From Narthecium ossifragum (Eukaryota > Streptophyta > Magnoliopsida > Dioscoreales > Nartheciaceae): a DNA stretch of 64,000 bases. The notes below the pieces were generated by a model. That model did no database searches. It was not told the DNA's origin and saw nothing but the letters and a program-made list of their open reading frames with translations. This document shows, piece after piece, positions 45,830 to 57,420 of the stretch. The position numbers and the translations under genes are program-made. Within the stretch, counting starts at the first letter, position 1. Every line of letters starts with the position of its first letter. The DNA lies in NCBI GenBank assembly GCA_963920575.1, contig OY986967.1:19634094-19698093 (forward strand), read 5' to 3'.

Positions 45830-48349
45830 TGTCGCGCCCCGACCCGCGAAAGCCCAACCGGGCCGGGCGACGCGAACCGGAACCTACAAAACGCGAAAAA
45901 CAAAGCTGGCGAGGGATCCCTCTAACCTATTGGTCTCCCTAACAGTTCACCAAAGCACCCTCAATTAAAACAATAATATAATAATGAAGCCTCAAACCAC
46001 AGATTTAAAACTCAAAGTGTTAAATATACAAATCCTCGGAGAGGGGAAGATTCAAAGTACAACATTACTCCCGTAGGAAACTAACTAACATAGGGTAAAA
46101 ATGGTAAACGATCACCACCCCTCAAAGTCCACCAGGCGCCGCCGCACCGCCGACCAACTGCCCGGTAGGGGCCACAGAAGAGGAACTGACGCCTGCACCT
46201 GCAAAACACAGCCCGGGTAGGTGTGAGCACTAAGCTCAGTAGGGATCTACACTACGCCACACAGAAGGAAGAGGGAAACACAACAGTGTCGCCCTCAAGC
46301 TAGACTCGAGTGAGCTACAATGGTCCCATTACCATTCACCGGTGATCTCTAGGCATATCCAACCATGGTCACCCCAACGGACTGGGGCCATCCTGGATAC
46401 GCCTAGTGTCGCAGGGTTCCAGCTGTGGTCACCCATCACTCACTGGGCCCACACTGATGCCCCTGCTGGCAGGAACACTGCCCAAAGAATAAGACCCACC
46501 ACCGGTGTCATCCTCAACACCTGACTTGAGGCCGACACGACCTCTACAATCATCAAGCATCATGTGCACCAGTCCTCCAAGCCTATCGTAAGATTCGACT
46601 GGACACCACAATTTAAACCGGATCCAAACTACTCAACCCCGGTCCTAGGGCTAAGTCCGAGCTTCCAGCCTCGGGACGACGACCCAAGGATCACCCACGC
46701 CCTAACCAATGCAACTAATGCACAATCAACAATGCATGCTATGACATACACAACAGAAGATAGGCATGCAACAGTATGACAAACATCATATAAGTCAGCC
46801 GGATCGCTGCAGCGGTACTACCGACCGCTGCTAGCCGATCCGCAGCGGGCCCCGGCATTACGACGGTACCGCGACCGTCGATCGCGGACTCCTGCAACGG
46901 GAAGCAACCCCGAAAAAGGTGATGAACAAAACACAATATAATATTATATTCCGAAATATAATATTATATTCAAAACACCCAAAGCCTCTACTTAGGAGCT
47001 AATTGATCCCGTCGATCTGACATTCAAACGACGTCGGATTCAAGATCCAACTTAGCCATCAGTAGGTGTATAAACCAGGATCAACATATCCAAAATTCAT
47101 AATCATCTAACGGTTGGATTAACGGGAAAACATTAATCAAAACCACTGAAAATAGACCATAAAACACCATCAGCTAGCTTTGGGATCGATCCGAACAATT
47201 TAGCTTTGGGACCATAAAACACCATCAGCTAATTGAACATTTTGGATCGATCCGAAAGCTTCATACCAGCTTACCAGTTAATTGCTGCAACGCAGCCCTT
47301 CAGAAAATAATTCATAACAAATCGTAGAAAAATTGGAAAAATACGAAATAAGATGGAATGGAAAGCTAACGAATAGATCTACAACTCTTATGTTTATGAA
47401 AAGCCAAGATCATGTACACGCCGGCATGAAAACTCGCCGCAAGCCGGATGTTCTTCAAGAACAGCAGAAAACCAGAAATCCGAGCTTAATCATGGAATAA
47501 ACCTACTCAAATCTCAACCAAATAACATGAAACTCATATCAGTAATTCTAACAGATATAAGGAATCCAACAAAACAAGGATCAACAAGATCCAACGGCTA
47601 GATCTAGAGAAAACTCGAAATAAACATCAGTAGGTATAACCCTACCTAGCTGCGCTTTCCTCGGCTGATTCCCCACGAGTTGATCACCAACAAGCCTCCA
47701 AACCACTTCAGAGATCTTCCTCTCGTTGTCACGGATCCAACGAGCCTTAGAACGCCGAAAAAGGTGGTCGGAGGAGGGAGAACGGAGGTGAGGAAGATGG
47801 CTGTCGGAAACAGGGGAAAAACAGGGCTTCGGGAGAGAAAGGAAGAAGGAAGAAGGAAGAAGAAAGGAGGAGGAGGAAGAGGAGGGGAAGAAAAGGAGGG
47901 GAAAGGGGGAGGGAAAGCCGGGGGAAGGGGGAAAAAGTGAGGGGGAGGGGAGGGAAAGTCCTCCACCCCTCTGACAGAGGAGAGCGACGGCCAACGGCGG
48001 CCGTCCTCGCGAAGCAGAAAAGCCACCGACTCATAAATGATCGATCCTTCCTTTGAGGAAGGATCGATCCTTCATGACGATCTCACTTGACTTTCTGGCA
48101 CAAAGAGGATCGATCTCTTAGACAGAGAGGATCGATCCTTTTTGTGCTGAAAGCTAAACTTAGGCAAGAACTCAAGCTTAAGTCCGGATCTTTCGATCCC
48201 GGGTCCCACTAACCGTTCTAACCAAACACTAACACATACAAGGCCAGTGTGTGCACACGCGGGTGTGAAACAAACCAATAAGGCACAATTTATCAAATTG
48301 CCCTTGCGGTCTACAACGAGCCACAGGGGTAGAGGGGCAGGTCCTCATA
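45830..48349 (-). mobile_element. Solo Tekay LTR inside LINE ORF1
   Basis: Starts TGTCGCGCCCCGACCCG and ends GGTCCTCATA (last CACA changed). Flanks GGATT (45825-45829) and GGATC (48350-48354) differ by one base. Length 2520 bp, similar to the LTR at 14411-16776, with matching landmarks in reverse order and GATCGATC doublets at 48039/48062 and 48108/48130. A strongly purine-rich block (47795-47960) lies in its middle. No gene. Confidence 0.92.
48039..48137. repeat. GATCGATC doublets in the solo Tekay LTR
   Basis: Octamers start at 48039, 48062, 48108 and 48130: within-pair spacing 23 and 22 bp, pair-to-pair 69 bp. Confidence 0.9.
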
Positions 48350-49771
48350 GGATCGATCCTGCAGCCGCTAGTCTATGAGAATATCTCTCTGTGCACGGGG
48401 TGTGGTTTCATTGGTCACGGGAAGGGGCGGTGCCCACGCCAGTCGGCTGAGCAGACAGGTGTGAAGCCCATGGTCGCTGAGAGCTATGGTGGGGAGCACC
48501 ACCAGACACCGGTATTCTAGTCGTCTGACGTCGATATTACTGTGGATGTTTCGCAGCAAGTGAACCAAGGTGCTGGCGAGTGGCAGACGGTCCAGACTAG
48601 GCGGCGCCCAATTCAAACTGGCCGGAATGGCAAGGTGGAAGGACGGCCGGGGGAGCTGGTCGGACGACCGGGAGAGGGGACGACTCAGGTTGGAAGGGAT
48701 GGGTTAGCGCCGAGATTGCCGGAAACGTACCAAACTTCGAAGTCGCATTCCAATCAAGCACTGCCATCTACTCCACCATCTTCGGAGCAGATCTGGATGC
48801 CAAAGATCCCTGCTTATTGCGATCCGTTGGAAGAGAAGACTGATTTGGTAACAGAGAAGAAAGGTAAGCAGCCGGTATCGAACTTGGCCAACCTTCGTGC
48901 TGGGCGGTTGGGTGAGCCCAGTAGGCCGGCTGCATCGAACGGGAGTGATCACAAGGATGGGCGGAGTCGTGGCGGGGGGAGTCGATTCAGGCCGTTACAG
49001 GGGCCGGAGTCACTGTTACGGGATGAGGAGATTGCTGAGTTGACCAAGCATGAGGCCGCATGGATCGCAAGAACAAATGGGGACCCTCGCCGGCCGGGAC
49101 CGCTCGTCATCCCAAGGAGACTTCGTATGGGAAGCCCGGAGGCACTGCTGGATCCAGTGGAGATGCTAGGCCGCCATGCGACAGGGGTGGAGCTGCTTGT
49201 CTCTGCCCTTCAACCCAAGCCCCTTCTGCTGATGGATGGCACCGGGTTGGCTGAGGATAGGGAAGTTCCACCGGGGTTCACACCGGTTGGTCGTGGAGGG
49301 GATGCTGAGCCAGATACTCATATGGAGGACGCTGGCCCTGTGACAGGAGTGGGAGGTAAGCGTCCCAGGTCGAAGGCCCTAGCCGCGGGGTGGTCCCCTC
49401 TCTAAGGTTATCATGGTTCGTACCCTTACCTGGAACTGCCACAGGCTGGGCCCGAAGAGGGTCGTCGATTCTTGTCGCTGGCTTTTGTCTGATTACAATC
49501 TAGATATGTTGTTCATGTTGGAGGCAGTTGTTGTAGAAGAGCAGATGTAGTTCGTTCGCCAGAAGCTGGGCTTGGATTGGCAGTCCTATTTGTTGCCCTC
49601 ACAAGGTCAACGGGGGGGTATATTGGCATTATGGGGAGTGGGTCTTGGGGATATCTCATTCTCTCACTTCTCGGAGCAGGTTATACATGAAGTGGTTACA
49701 TCTGACGAAGTTGGCCAATGGTTTATATTTGTTGTGTATGCTGCTCGGACAAGTGTAGGGAGGGAGGCTTT

Positions 49772-51291
49772 TGATGTCGCTCAAATGTGTCATGCACAGC
49801 GGTCGCGGTGCAGTACAGCATAAGAGAGGTCGAACCCACAGAGAGACAAGCAGCAAAGATCCAGAAATGCAAATAATAATGAATTCAAAACAAACAAGAA
49901 TGTTAAAGTTAAGAAAGTAGATCGTAGATGTAATGATAAGATAAAGTTAACGAAAGAAATCAAGATTTTGATAAGGCTAGGCTTCAGGAATCACTTCACT
50001 CGGACTTAGGTTCTCCTCTTCTCAATGGTTCATATAATACTCAGTTAAGGGATTCACATCCCAATCACTTTAACCGGAAGATATGGAACTATAAACCTAA
50101 CAAAATATATAAATGTCTCTTCCTACGATTGATTCTTCCTTATTATAGTTTCAACTTCATCCAACCCAAACCTAAGAATACACGATACCGGCTATCACTA
50201 CAGGCAACGCGCAGGAAAAGTTCATCGGGACAAAGCCCTAACTCTATCTAACCAGATCTCTAAGAATACACCATACCAACTCTCACAATCGACAATGCAT
50301 AACAAAGATTTCACGAGATAAAGTAGGTAAACGATAGATTAAACTATGGGATTATAAGATCGTGAAAGAAGCATGATTGGATTCATAATATTAATCATCC
50401 ACATAGAAATCTATAATATGAAAATAATCTTTGAAGATCCAATACATAGAAAAGAGTTTAATAATGAAGATTAAAACTATGAACCATTGTTAGAGATGAA
50501 GCCCTAGTCCTCGCTAGATCATCCGTCCGCCATGCCCGCGGATTACTCGGCCATGGATGGGGATGTCTTCATCTTCTTCCTTTAGAAAACATCCAGAAAA
50601 GAGCTTCTAAAAACGTCCAAGAACCCCCCTTTGACTAACCCTAAGTTTCCTATTTATAGCCCAAAGTCTCTCCATCCTCGGATTAGGTCTGAACCGTTGA
50701 TTTTCTTCACTGGGAAAGTAGGATCGATCCTTCCATAGGTGTAGGATCGATCCTTTGCATCAAAATCTTCAATTTCTAGCTACGCCCGACTCGGATCGAT
50801 CCTTTTTTAGGTATAAGATCGATCCCTCTCAGAAGGATGGATAGTAGGATCGATCCGACTGTGAACATCTAAAAAGTATGTGTTCTGTCAGGCTGCCTGC
50901 ATAAAAGGATCGATCCTTTTAGGGAGAAGGATCGATCCTTTTAGGGAGAAGGATCGATCTTTTTTTAGAGTATTTACTGGTTTGCCATCAAGACTGCGCC
51001 ATCGGTATTAAGATTGCCATAACTTCCTCTAGAAAACTCGGAATCACGAACCGTGATATTCTCCAGAAACTAGACTTCAAGAGCTTTCCAACCATATATA
51101 ACACTTCATCTGGTTCGTTCCAAGAAGGTACAGTTGTGGCGTTAAAGATCCATCTTTGCTTCAATTTCCTGCATAAAACAAATAACTTTGTGAAGCAACA
51201 TATTCGGACGAAATGATCTATATTAATCATGAAAACTAAGCAAATAAGATACTTTTAGTCATGTTCAGAGTGCACTTTCATGCACTCATCA
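49772..51291 (-). mobile_element. Solo Athila LTR (subfamily A1) inside the LINE endonuclease
   Basis: 1520 bp bounded by a perfect GCTTT duplication (49767-49771 and 51292-51296). On the minus strand it starts TGATGAGTGCATGAAAGTGC and ends GACATCA. Removing it restores the endonuclease frame exactly. It holds GATCGATC doublets at 50722/50745, 50794/50817 and a triplet at 50908/50930/50952. Confidence 0.95.
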
Positions 51292-53932
51292 GCTTTATGG
51301 GACAGTTTGAGGAAGGTCAATGCCCTTGGGTGGCCACATCTGATGGTAGGAGATTTCAATATTGTGGCGGCGCCTTCAGAGAGAAGGCGTCGTACTCCTT
51401 TTACCTATAATAAAGCAGTTAGGGATTTTCTCGCTTTCATTACTAATGATGATCTAATAGACTTGGGGTTTCGGGGCCCATCTTTTACCTGGTCTAATGG
51501 TCAGTTGGGCCGTTCCAGGCTATTGGAAAGACTGGATAGGGGTATATGCAATTCCTCTTGGCGAGAATGGTTTCCTCATGCACAGATCCAGCACGTCCGG
51601 AAGTTTGGCTCTGACTATCGAGGTTTGCTTCTTGACCTTGTCCCTAAGAGGGAGTTGCATGGTCGCACCCCGTTCCGCATGCAGCAGTTCTGGTTGCACA
51701 CCGCACAATTTCATGAGGTGGTATCCAGGACATTCAGGCGACATCGCAGAGGTTCCCTTCGGTTTCAGGTTGCTGGGCAGCTCAAAGAGGTTAAAAGGGC
51801 CGTAAAGAAATGTAGGAGTGACGAGTTCGATCTGGTAAATTCCCAACAGGTTCTACTTCAGCACTTGGATAGTTCGTATCTTTTGGAGGAGGCCGTCCTA
51901 CTTACATAGGAGGATAAGGTTCGGATGAGATCCATGGAACACCAGCATGTGGCGCTAACCAGACTACATGATACGTATACTGCTCATCATAAGAGAACTT
52001 CATGGCTGATGGATGGGGATCGTAACACTCGTTTCTTCCACCTGTCCTTGTCAAAGCTAGGTAACAGATCTAGGATTGCTGAAGTAATTAATGTTGATGG
52101 TATTACTGTTTCTACACAGGAGGAGATAGTTGATGCCTTCATCTCTCATTACAAGGACCTTTGGAAGCGATAACGACGGAGAAGGGAGGTGGATTTGCCG
52201 CCGCTCCCGGCAATTTCCGAAGTTGCTGCCTCGTCGTTGGTTGAGGAAGTGACAGATGCAGAGATTTTTTGTGCATTGCATCAATTGGGGAACTTCAAAT
52301 CCCCAGGTCCAGATGGTCTGCCATCAGAATTCTATGTCCATCACTGGGATATCGTCGGGCCTGAGATCTCTTTGCTGATAAAGGCTTTTTCTCATCCGGG
52401 ACCTTGCCGTCGCACTGGAATGATACATTCATTACATTTATTCCTAAAGTCCAAAATCCGAGGAGGGTCAAGGATTATCGGCCAATAAGCCTCTGCAACG
52501 TAAGTTATAAATTGATCTCTACCATCTTGGTGAATCGTTTGAAGGACTCCTGGATGGATTGGTTAGTCCTAACCAATCGGCATTTATTGTTGGGCGGTCG
52601 ATCTTCGATGCCCAGGAGATGATGCATTGCATGAGAGTAACTCCCAAAAATCAATCATTGATGGCGGTGAAGGTGGATTTGAAGGCTTCTTATGACTCCG
52701 TTCGCTGGGATTTTCTTGAGCGAGTTCTTCACCAGATGCGCTTCCCTGATCGTTGGATTGGTTGGGTTTTACGGTGTGTTCAGACTCCCAGGTTTTCTCT
52801 CATCCTGAATGATCGGGTCTGTGGTCTGTTTGAGGCTTATAGGGGTCTGCGGCAGGGGGATCCCCTGTCCCCCTACTTGTTTATTCTTTGCCAGGAGGTT
52901 CTGACAAGACTTCTTGAGCTGCCATTGTTCGCCCTGGAAGGATTTATTTTTGCCAAGAATAACTTCAGATTGAGCCACTTGTTATACGCTGATGACTGCA
53001 TTTTTTTTCTCCAGTGCTAATACTGAGGAAGCGCTTAAACTGATGAATGTTTTGAAGTGATTCAAGGCCCTCTCTGGGCTGGAGATGAATGTGGAGAAGT
53101 CGAGTATCAAATTCTCGACGAAGACTTCAATACGAAGATGGCGGCGTTTGACAACAAGAACAGGTATATCAGAGAAGCTGGGTTCCTGGCGGTATCTGGG
53201 TATTCCATTGAAGGTAGAGAAGCTCAAAAGACCAGACTTAAACTTCTTACTGGAAGAGGTGCAGAGAAGGCTCTGTTCCTGGAGCGCTAGGAAGCTCGCA
53301 TCAGCAGCCCGGGTGGTGTTGGTACAGAGCATTTTGCAGTCGCTCCCCGTTTTCCATATGATGGCTTACCCGGTTATGACAACCATCTTGAGCAAGATTG
53401 AAACCTTTTCCCATCAGTTTCTTTGCAGTGACCGACGGGGGGGTGTCTCCGTTGTTGCATGGGACAAGGTCTGTCAGCCAAAGTCATGGGGTGGTTTGGG
53501 GTTGAAGAAGCTACGGGTATGGCGGGACGCGATGAGGATGAAGCGGGCAGCTCTGTTGCTGGAGTCAGATGCTACTGTATGGACCAAGGTTGCTCAGGGG
53601 AAGTACGGCTGGGAGGGCAAGCTCCCATCTTCATCTCCTCCAAACCGTTGCTCCTCCCTGTGGCGGGCAACATGTGCGGCGATTGGGAAGCTCTGGTTGG
53701 GTTTGCAGGGGTCGCCAGGATGGGAAAGCGATCTTGGGTGCCTAGAGGACTGGTGGGTAGGTAGTGGGCCAGCGCAAGCTTGGCCGTTCCTGGCGGATAC
53801 GACAGCTATGTCCGACTGGCTACGGGTCAGGAGTTTCCAGTCTGCTGATGGGTCATGGGATGTGGAACGTTTGAGGGCTCTGTTTCACCGGGATCTTGTA
53901 GAAATGATCGTTGCGGCAGGTCCAACATCTCC

Positions 53933-54668
53933 TGTCGCGCCCCGGCCCAGAAAACCCATCCGGACCGGGACACGAGGGGAAAACCTACATCTACTGACAA
54001 CCAACAGGCGGAGACAGAAACAATAAACAAAAAGGCGGGAGTAAAGTTAACATCTACTAGATCAAAACACTATATACATCAGAGTTATACAACAATACAA
54101 CATTTACAATTTTCAAAAAGAAATAATACATCAAAAATCCGGCGAGAACGACGATGAACAAGGGAAAAACCCAATGAATGCCGTAGGTAGGAACCCTACC
54201 TCAAAAGAGCTGCTTCAATCCACGAAGCATCGCCTTGGATCTTCCTATTTCCTTCCAAGAGTTCGCCGGACTCGAGCTCAATCGCGGGGAGATCGGAAAA
54301 AGAAAAGAGAAGAAGCCCGGCGTCCGTTCTTATACCGACACCTCAGTGCAAGTCGGATCGATCCAACCTCCACCTCGGATCGATCCGAACTCCACTCGCG
54401 GCCGACATTCCCTAGTGCGAGTCAGATCGATCCGAAATGGAGTTCGGATTGATCCAACCTGTGCTGGGAAGGGAAATTGGGCCCGGTTCAAGCCCAATTT
54501 CGGATCTTTCGATCCCGGGGTCCACCTAACCATCCTATTCAAACACATACACCAAAATAAGGCCTGTGTGTGCACACGCGGGTGTGAAACAAACCAACAA
54601 GGCGTAATTTATCAAATTGCCCTTGCGGTCAACAACGAGCCACAGGAATAGAGGAATGGGTCCTCACA
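53933..54668 (-). mobile_element. Internally deleted solo Tekay LTR inside LINE ORF2
   Basis: Starts TGTCGCGCCCCGGCCC and ends GGGTCCTCACA. Flanks TCTCC and TCGCC differ by one base, and the LINE frame joins across it (AGPTSP then EMVDEARWVW). It is only 736 bp where intact relatives have 2.4-2.5 kb, so most of the LTR middle is missing, yet doublets at 54356/54378 and 54425/54447 remain. Confidence 0.92.
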
Positions 54669-55786
54669 TCGCCGGAGATGGTGGATGAGGCTCGTTGGGT
54701 TTGGTCGGTGACAGGGGAGGTCACTACGGCATCATGCTATGAGTTTTTGGAGGCCTCTCACCGGATGGAATCAAAGGAGGAGGGGCTTCGCCGGTGGTGG
54801 TAGCCGGTGTGGAAGGCGCCGGCTGGACCTCGGGTTCGGCTCTTCCTTTGGCGGTTGATGCACGAGAAGATTCCGACGATGGCGACGCTTGTGGTTGCCG
54901 AGGTCCTCGAGGCTGGGGGCTGTCCGCGATGCCAGGAGGAGATGGAGTCGCTGGATCATTTATTCGTGGCTTGCCCTACTTTGCGTCAAGTTTGGGAGAG
55001 GCTACTGGCTGGATCCGGAATTGATCTCCAGGTATGGAGTCTGAATAGATGTTGGGAGGTGTTGAGAAGTAGCGCCAAGCATGAGTAGCGGAGACTATTG
55101 AAGACGGTGATCGCTTATGTCTTGTGGGCTATCTGGAAGGCTAGATGTGAGCTGCTCTATCAGGATGTGCCATTCGATGTTGGGCAGGTGGCGAGGAGAA
55201 GCAAATGGCTGGCAAGGGAGTTCCACATTGTAGATCACTGCTCGGGTGCCCGACAGAACAGAGGGGATGGCAAGGAGACTATGATCCAGGTCGATGCTTC
55301 TATGGATATGGTCTCTGCATATATAGGGTTGGGGGCAGTGTGCTTGGAGGATGAAGATATCATTGCTTGGTCTGCTTCTGATGCACTATCTGATGCGCCA
55401 GATGGGATATTGTACGGGGAGATTGCTGCTATTCGTCTTGGGCTAATGGTGGGCGTGCGTCGGGGTGCGAGAGACTTGGTAAATGAAAGCGACTCCTCGG
55501 CGGCGGTGGCTTTGGTGGAGGGGAGGATGCCCGCATCATCTTTTATAATCCCGATGATGCATGATATCTGGTTGAGGATTGGCCAGGTTCAGAGTGTGAG
55601 GATGCTTTCCATTCCTCGTGAGGATAATGAACGAGCGGACTAGGTTGCTCGTCAGGCACGGACTATTGCTAATTCTTTTTCTGTTAATAATCAGGAGCTA
55701 GTTTTGGCTCCTGAGTATGGCGACACTATTTAGGGGATTGTCTAGCTAATGTTCCCCAGCCTTCGGGCTCATCTTTTCAAAGAAAA

Positions 55787-55802
55787 CAAGTTGCTTAATG
55801 CA
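55787..55802 (+). repeat. Right 16-bp target-site duplication of the LINE
   Basis: CAAGTTGCTTAATGCA, after the A-rich tail; identical to 39594-39609. Confidence 0.95.
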
Positions 55803-57420
55803 CGGTTAACAAACACAAATAAATTTGCATTCAAGATCGTTGTTTGTTTTTTTTTACTATGGAGATGTTGTTGATAGTCTTCACAAGTTTTTAACCTAAC
55901 CCTATTTAGCATTGATCGGACGATTGTAATCTAATTCATCCTTTTAGATCTGATGGCTATGGAAAGGATACGTATTTATTTATAAGGGGTGTTTTAGTAA
56001 TCTAGCTTTCGTTGACCAGATAGGAGGGAAAGGAAACATGACTCCTCCCAACTTCAGGAGGAGTCCGGTTTCCTCACATAATGGGAGAGTTCGGGAGAGA
56101 CGACTCCCTCTCTCGCTCTTAAATGCCAACCAAACACGGTGGAGGGACTCCCTCTCCCACTCCCTCTACCATGGTCAAACGTGTAACCAAACGCACCATT
56201 AGACACTATGCATTGAAAATGTACATGGATATGTCCATTATAGCTATGAGTCCGTTTAATATTTCATATCTATTTGAATTAAAGTAGCCCCGGAGGCAAT
56301 TTGAAATGACGTCTATGTTTTGAAGGAGATATATGGTAGTGTCAAAATTGTAGATGTTTTTTTTTTGTCAATTGAGCCAATAGGGAAACTAGTGAGCAAA
56401 TTTGTAGAGGACTTTTGAGATATTTAGTATGTTTTCAAGGGATTATATAGTTTAACCCTTACATCAAAGGGGACCAAATCTTAATTACTTGTATTGCACA
56501 TCAAAGATGAAAGATCTTATTTGATACTCTTCAATTTGGACGTCAAATTTGGTCCCAATAAATCGAAAGCTTTATATGGCATCCCAAAGGAAGGACCACG
56601 AAATTTATATTGCTGGTGTCATAATATCAAAGAAGATCATGAATTTGTGGGCAGAACCATACTATCTACTAAATCCTAATTTATGTTGGTAAAGTACGTA
56701 TATGAAGTCCAAGATCTATAGGACCTCACTCAGGATGAGTGGGAGCCAATACCATCACTTGACACATGAAAAATCACCTAGAAATTTTGCCGCTTGAACT
56801 GATTAACCTGATTTCAATCAAACTCGCCACATCAAAACTAAATGGAGTTCCCTTCCCAATCTGTTTAACTTTTAAATGACAATACTCCTCAAATGACCTT
56901 TACTCTAATATCATCATGTTAACTCTAATTTCTTGATTCAAAAACTTAAGCCGGATAAAAACAGAATGAGTTTATATTCACATAGTCCAACACTGAAGCA
57001 TCCTCTTGGTCCCCGAAACATCATAAGCATTGGTGGTGAAATCTGTGGAATGAATCCAAAGGATGCCCATGTGGACCTGGCCCAAGTATTCCAACACCTC
57101 CAATAAGTGAGATCTTTCTTTTGATCCACATAGCATAGAATGGTACCAAAGGTTAAGGTTTCTATAAGGCATACTATTAAAAGGGGACATGGGCCTCCAT
57201 ACATACAAAGTCAAGAGTAACTGTCCATGTCATCATTATGTCTCAAGTGTCTAGTGTGTTCCCCATGTTTGTCAATTGAAGCATTCACACAATCGGGGTG
57301 TGAAAAGGACAAGTCCTGGGTGATTGTCACTCACCATGCAATGCTGTCCCCACCATTTAGTGTCAAAACATGGAAATTGATGTCACATCACATATATGAT
57401 GTTGGAAGCAAAGTCGGGCT
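55803..57420. other. Intergenic sequence, no gene recognised
   Basis: The first part continues the LINE's target. About 56010-56200 is a G/A- and C/T-rich patch (GGGAGAG ... CTCCCTCTCCCACTCC) ending AACCAAACGCACCATTA, perhaps a degraded MITE. About 56690-57210 has a moderately open minus-strand reading that matches nothing I recognise. Confidence 0.4.

Larger units (their letters stand above)
39658..49405 (+). pseudogene. LINE ORF1: DUF4283-like domain and CCHC zinc knuckle, in three pieces
   Basis: Pieces: 39658-40001, 45509-45829 and 48350-49405. The first starts MEEASPGTGPGG and runs through GKVTIPADVVARCQKKWEHT and LGRFFVG-like DUF4283 wording. The second resumes at LTARPLSVDGKTLALIRWRP after the duplicated host bases, and has a TAG near 45641. 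The third joins in frame as ...YENISLCTGCGFIGHGKGRC, a CX2CX4HX4C knuckle at about 48397-48438, followed by a TAG near 48520 and a low-complexity C-terminal half ending at TAA 49403-49405. ORF1 would bind element RNA. The insertions and two stops inactivate it. Confidence 0.87.
49413..55733 (+). pseudogene. LINE ORF2: endonuclease, reverse transcriptase, zinc region, RNase H
   Basis: Starts MVRTLTWNCHRLGPKR seven bases after the ORF1 stop. The apurinic-like endonuclease has GGILALWG, VGDFNIVAAPSERR and GPSFTWSNG, but the catalytic SDH motif reads SDY (near 51613). It is split at 49772 by a solo LTR and rejoins in frame (GREA then LWDSL). RT covers about 52290-53020 in several frames: NQSAFIVGRSIFDAQEM, VKVDLKASYDSVRW, GLRQGDPLSPYLF, and the catalytic YADD (about 52985). 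A C-terminal block contains KVCQPKSWGGLG and is split at 53933 by another LTR. A zf-RVT-like region follows (CPRCQEEMESLDHLFVACP, 54918-54977), then RNase H (QVDASMD, YGEIAAIRLG, NESDSS, EDNERAD). The final stop is TAG 55731-55733. Several stops and frame slips. Confidence 0.9.
39610..55786 (+). mobile_element. L1-type LINE, apparently full length, hosting four LTR insertions
   Basis: A perfect 16-bp target duplication brackets the region, and the 3' end is a short A-rich tail (TTTCAAAGAAAA). The element has ORF1 (DUF4283-like plus CCHC knuckle) and ORF2 (endonuclease, RT, cysteine-rich zinc region, RNase H). Removing four insertions with their duplications (40002-45473, 45830-48349, 49772-51291, 53933-54668) leaves about 5.9 kb, a normal full-length plant L1. 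ORF1 opens 48 bp from the left end. Multiple stops and frame slips, plus a changed endonuclease motif, make it inactive. Confidence 0.92.

Noticed and set aside
47581..48034. Minus-strand frames rich in Phe, Ser and Pro
   Set aside because: They are translations of a purine/pyrimidine-biased block in the solo LTR at 45830-48349.
56010..56200. MITE with GGGAGAG ends
   Set aside because: The suspected ends do not pair as inverted repeats and no target duplication was seen.
56938..57214. Minus-strand frames as a gene
   Set aside because: Two overlapping frames with no recognisable motif, in AT-rich intergenic sequence.
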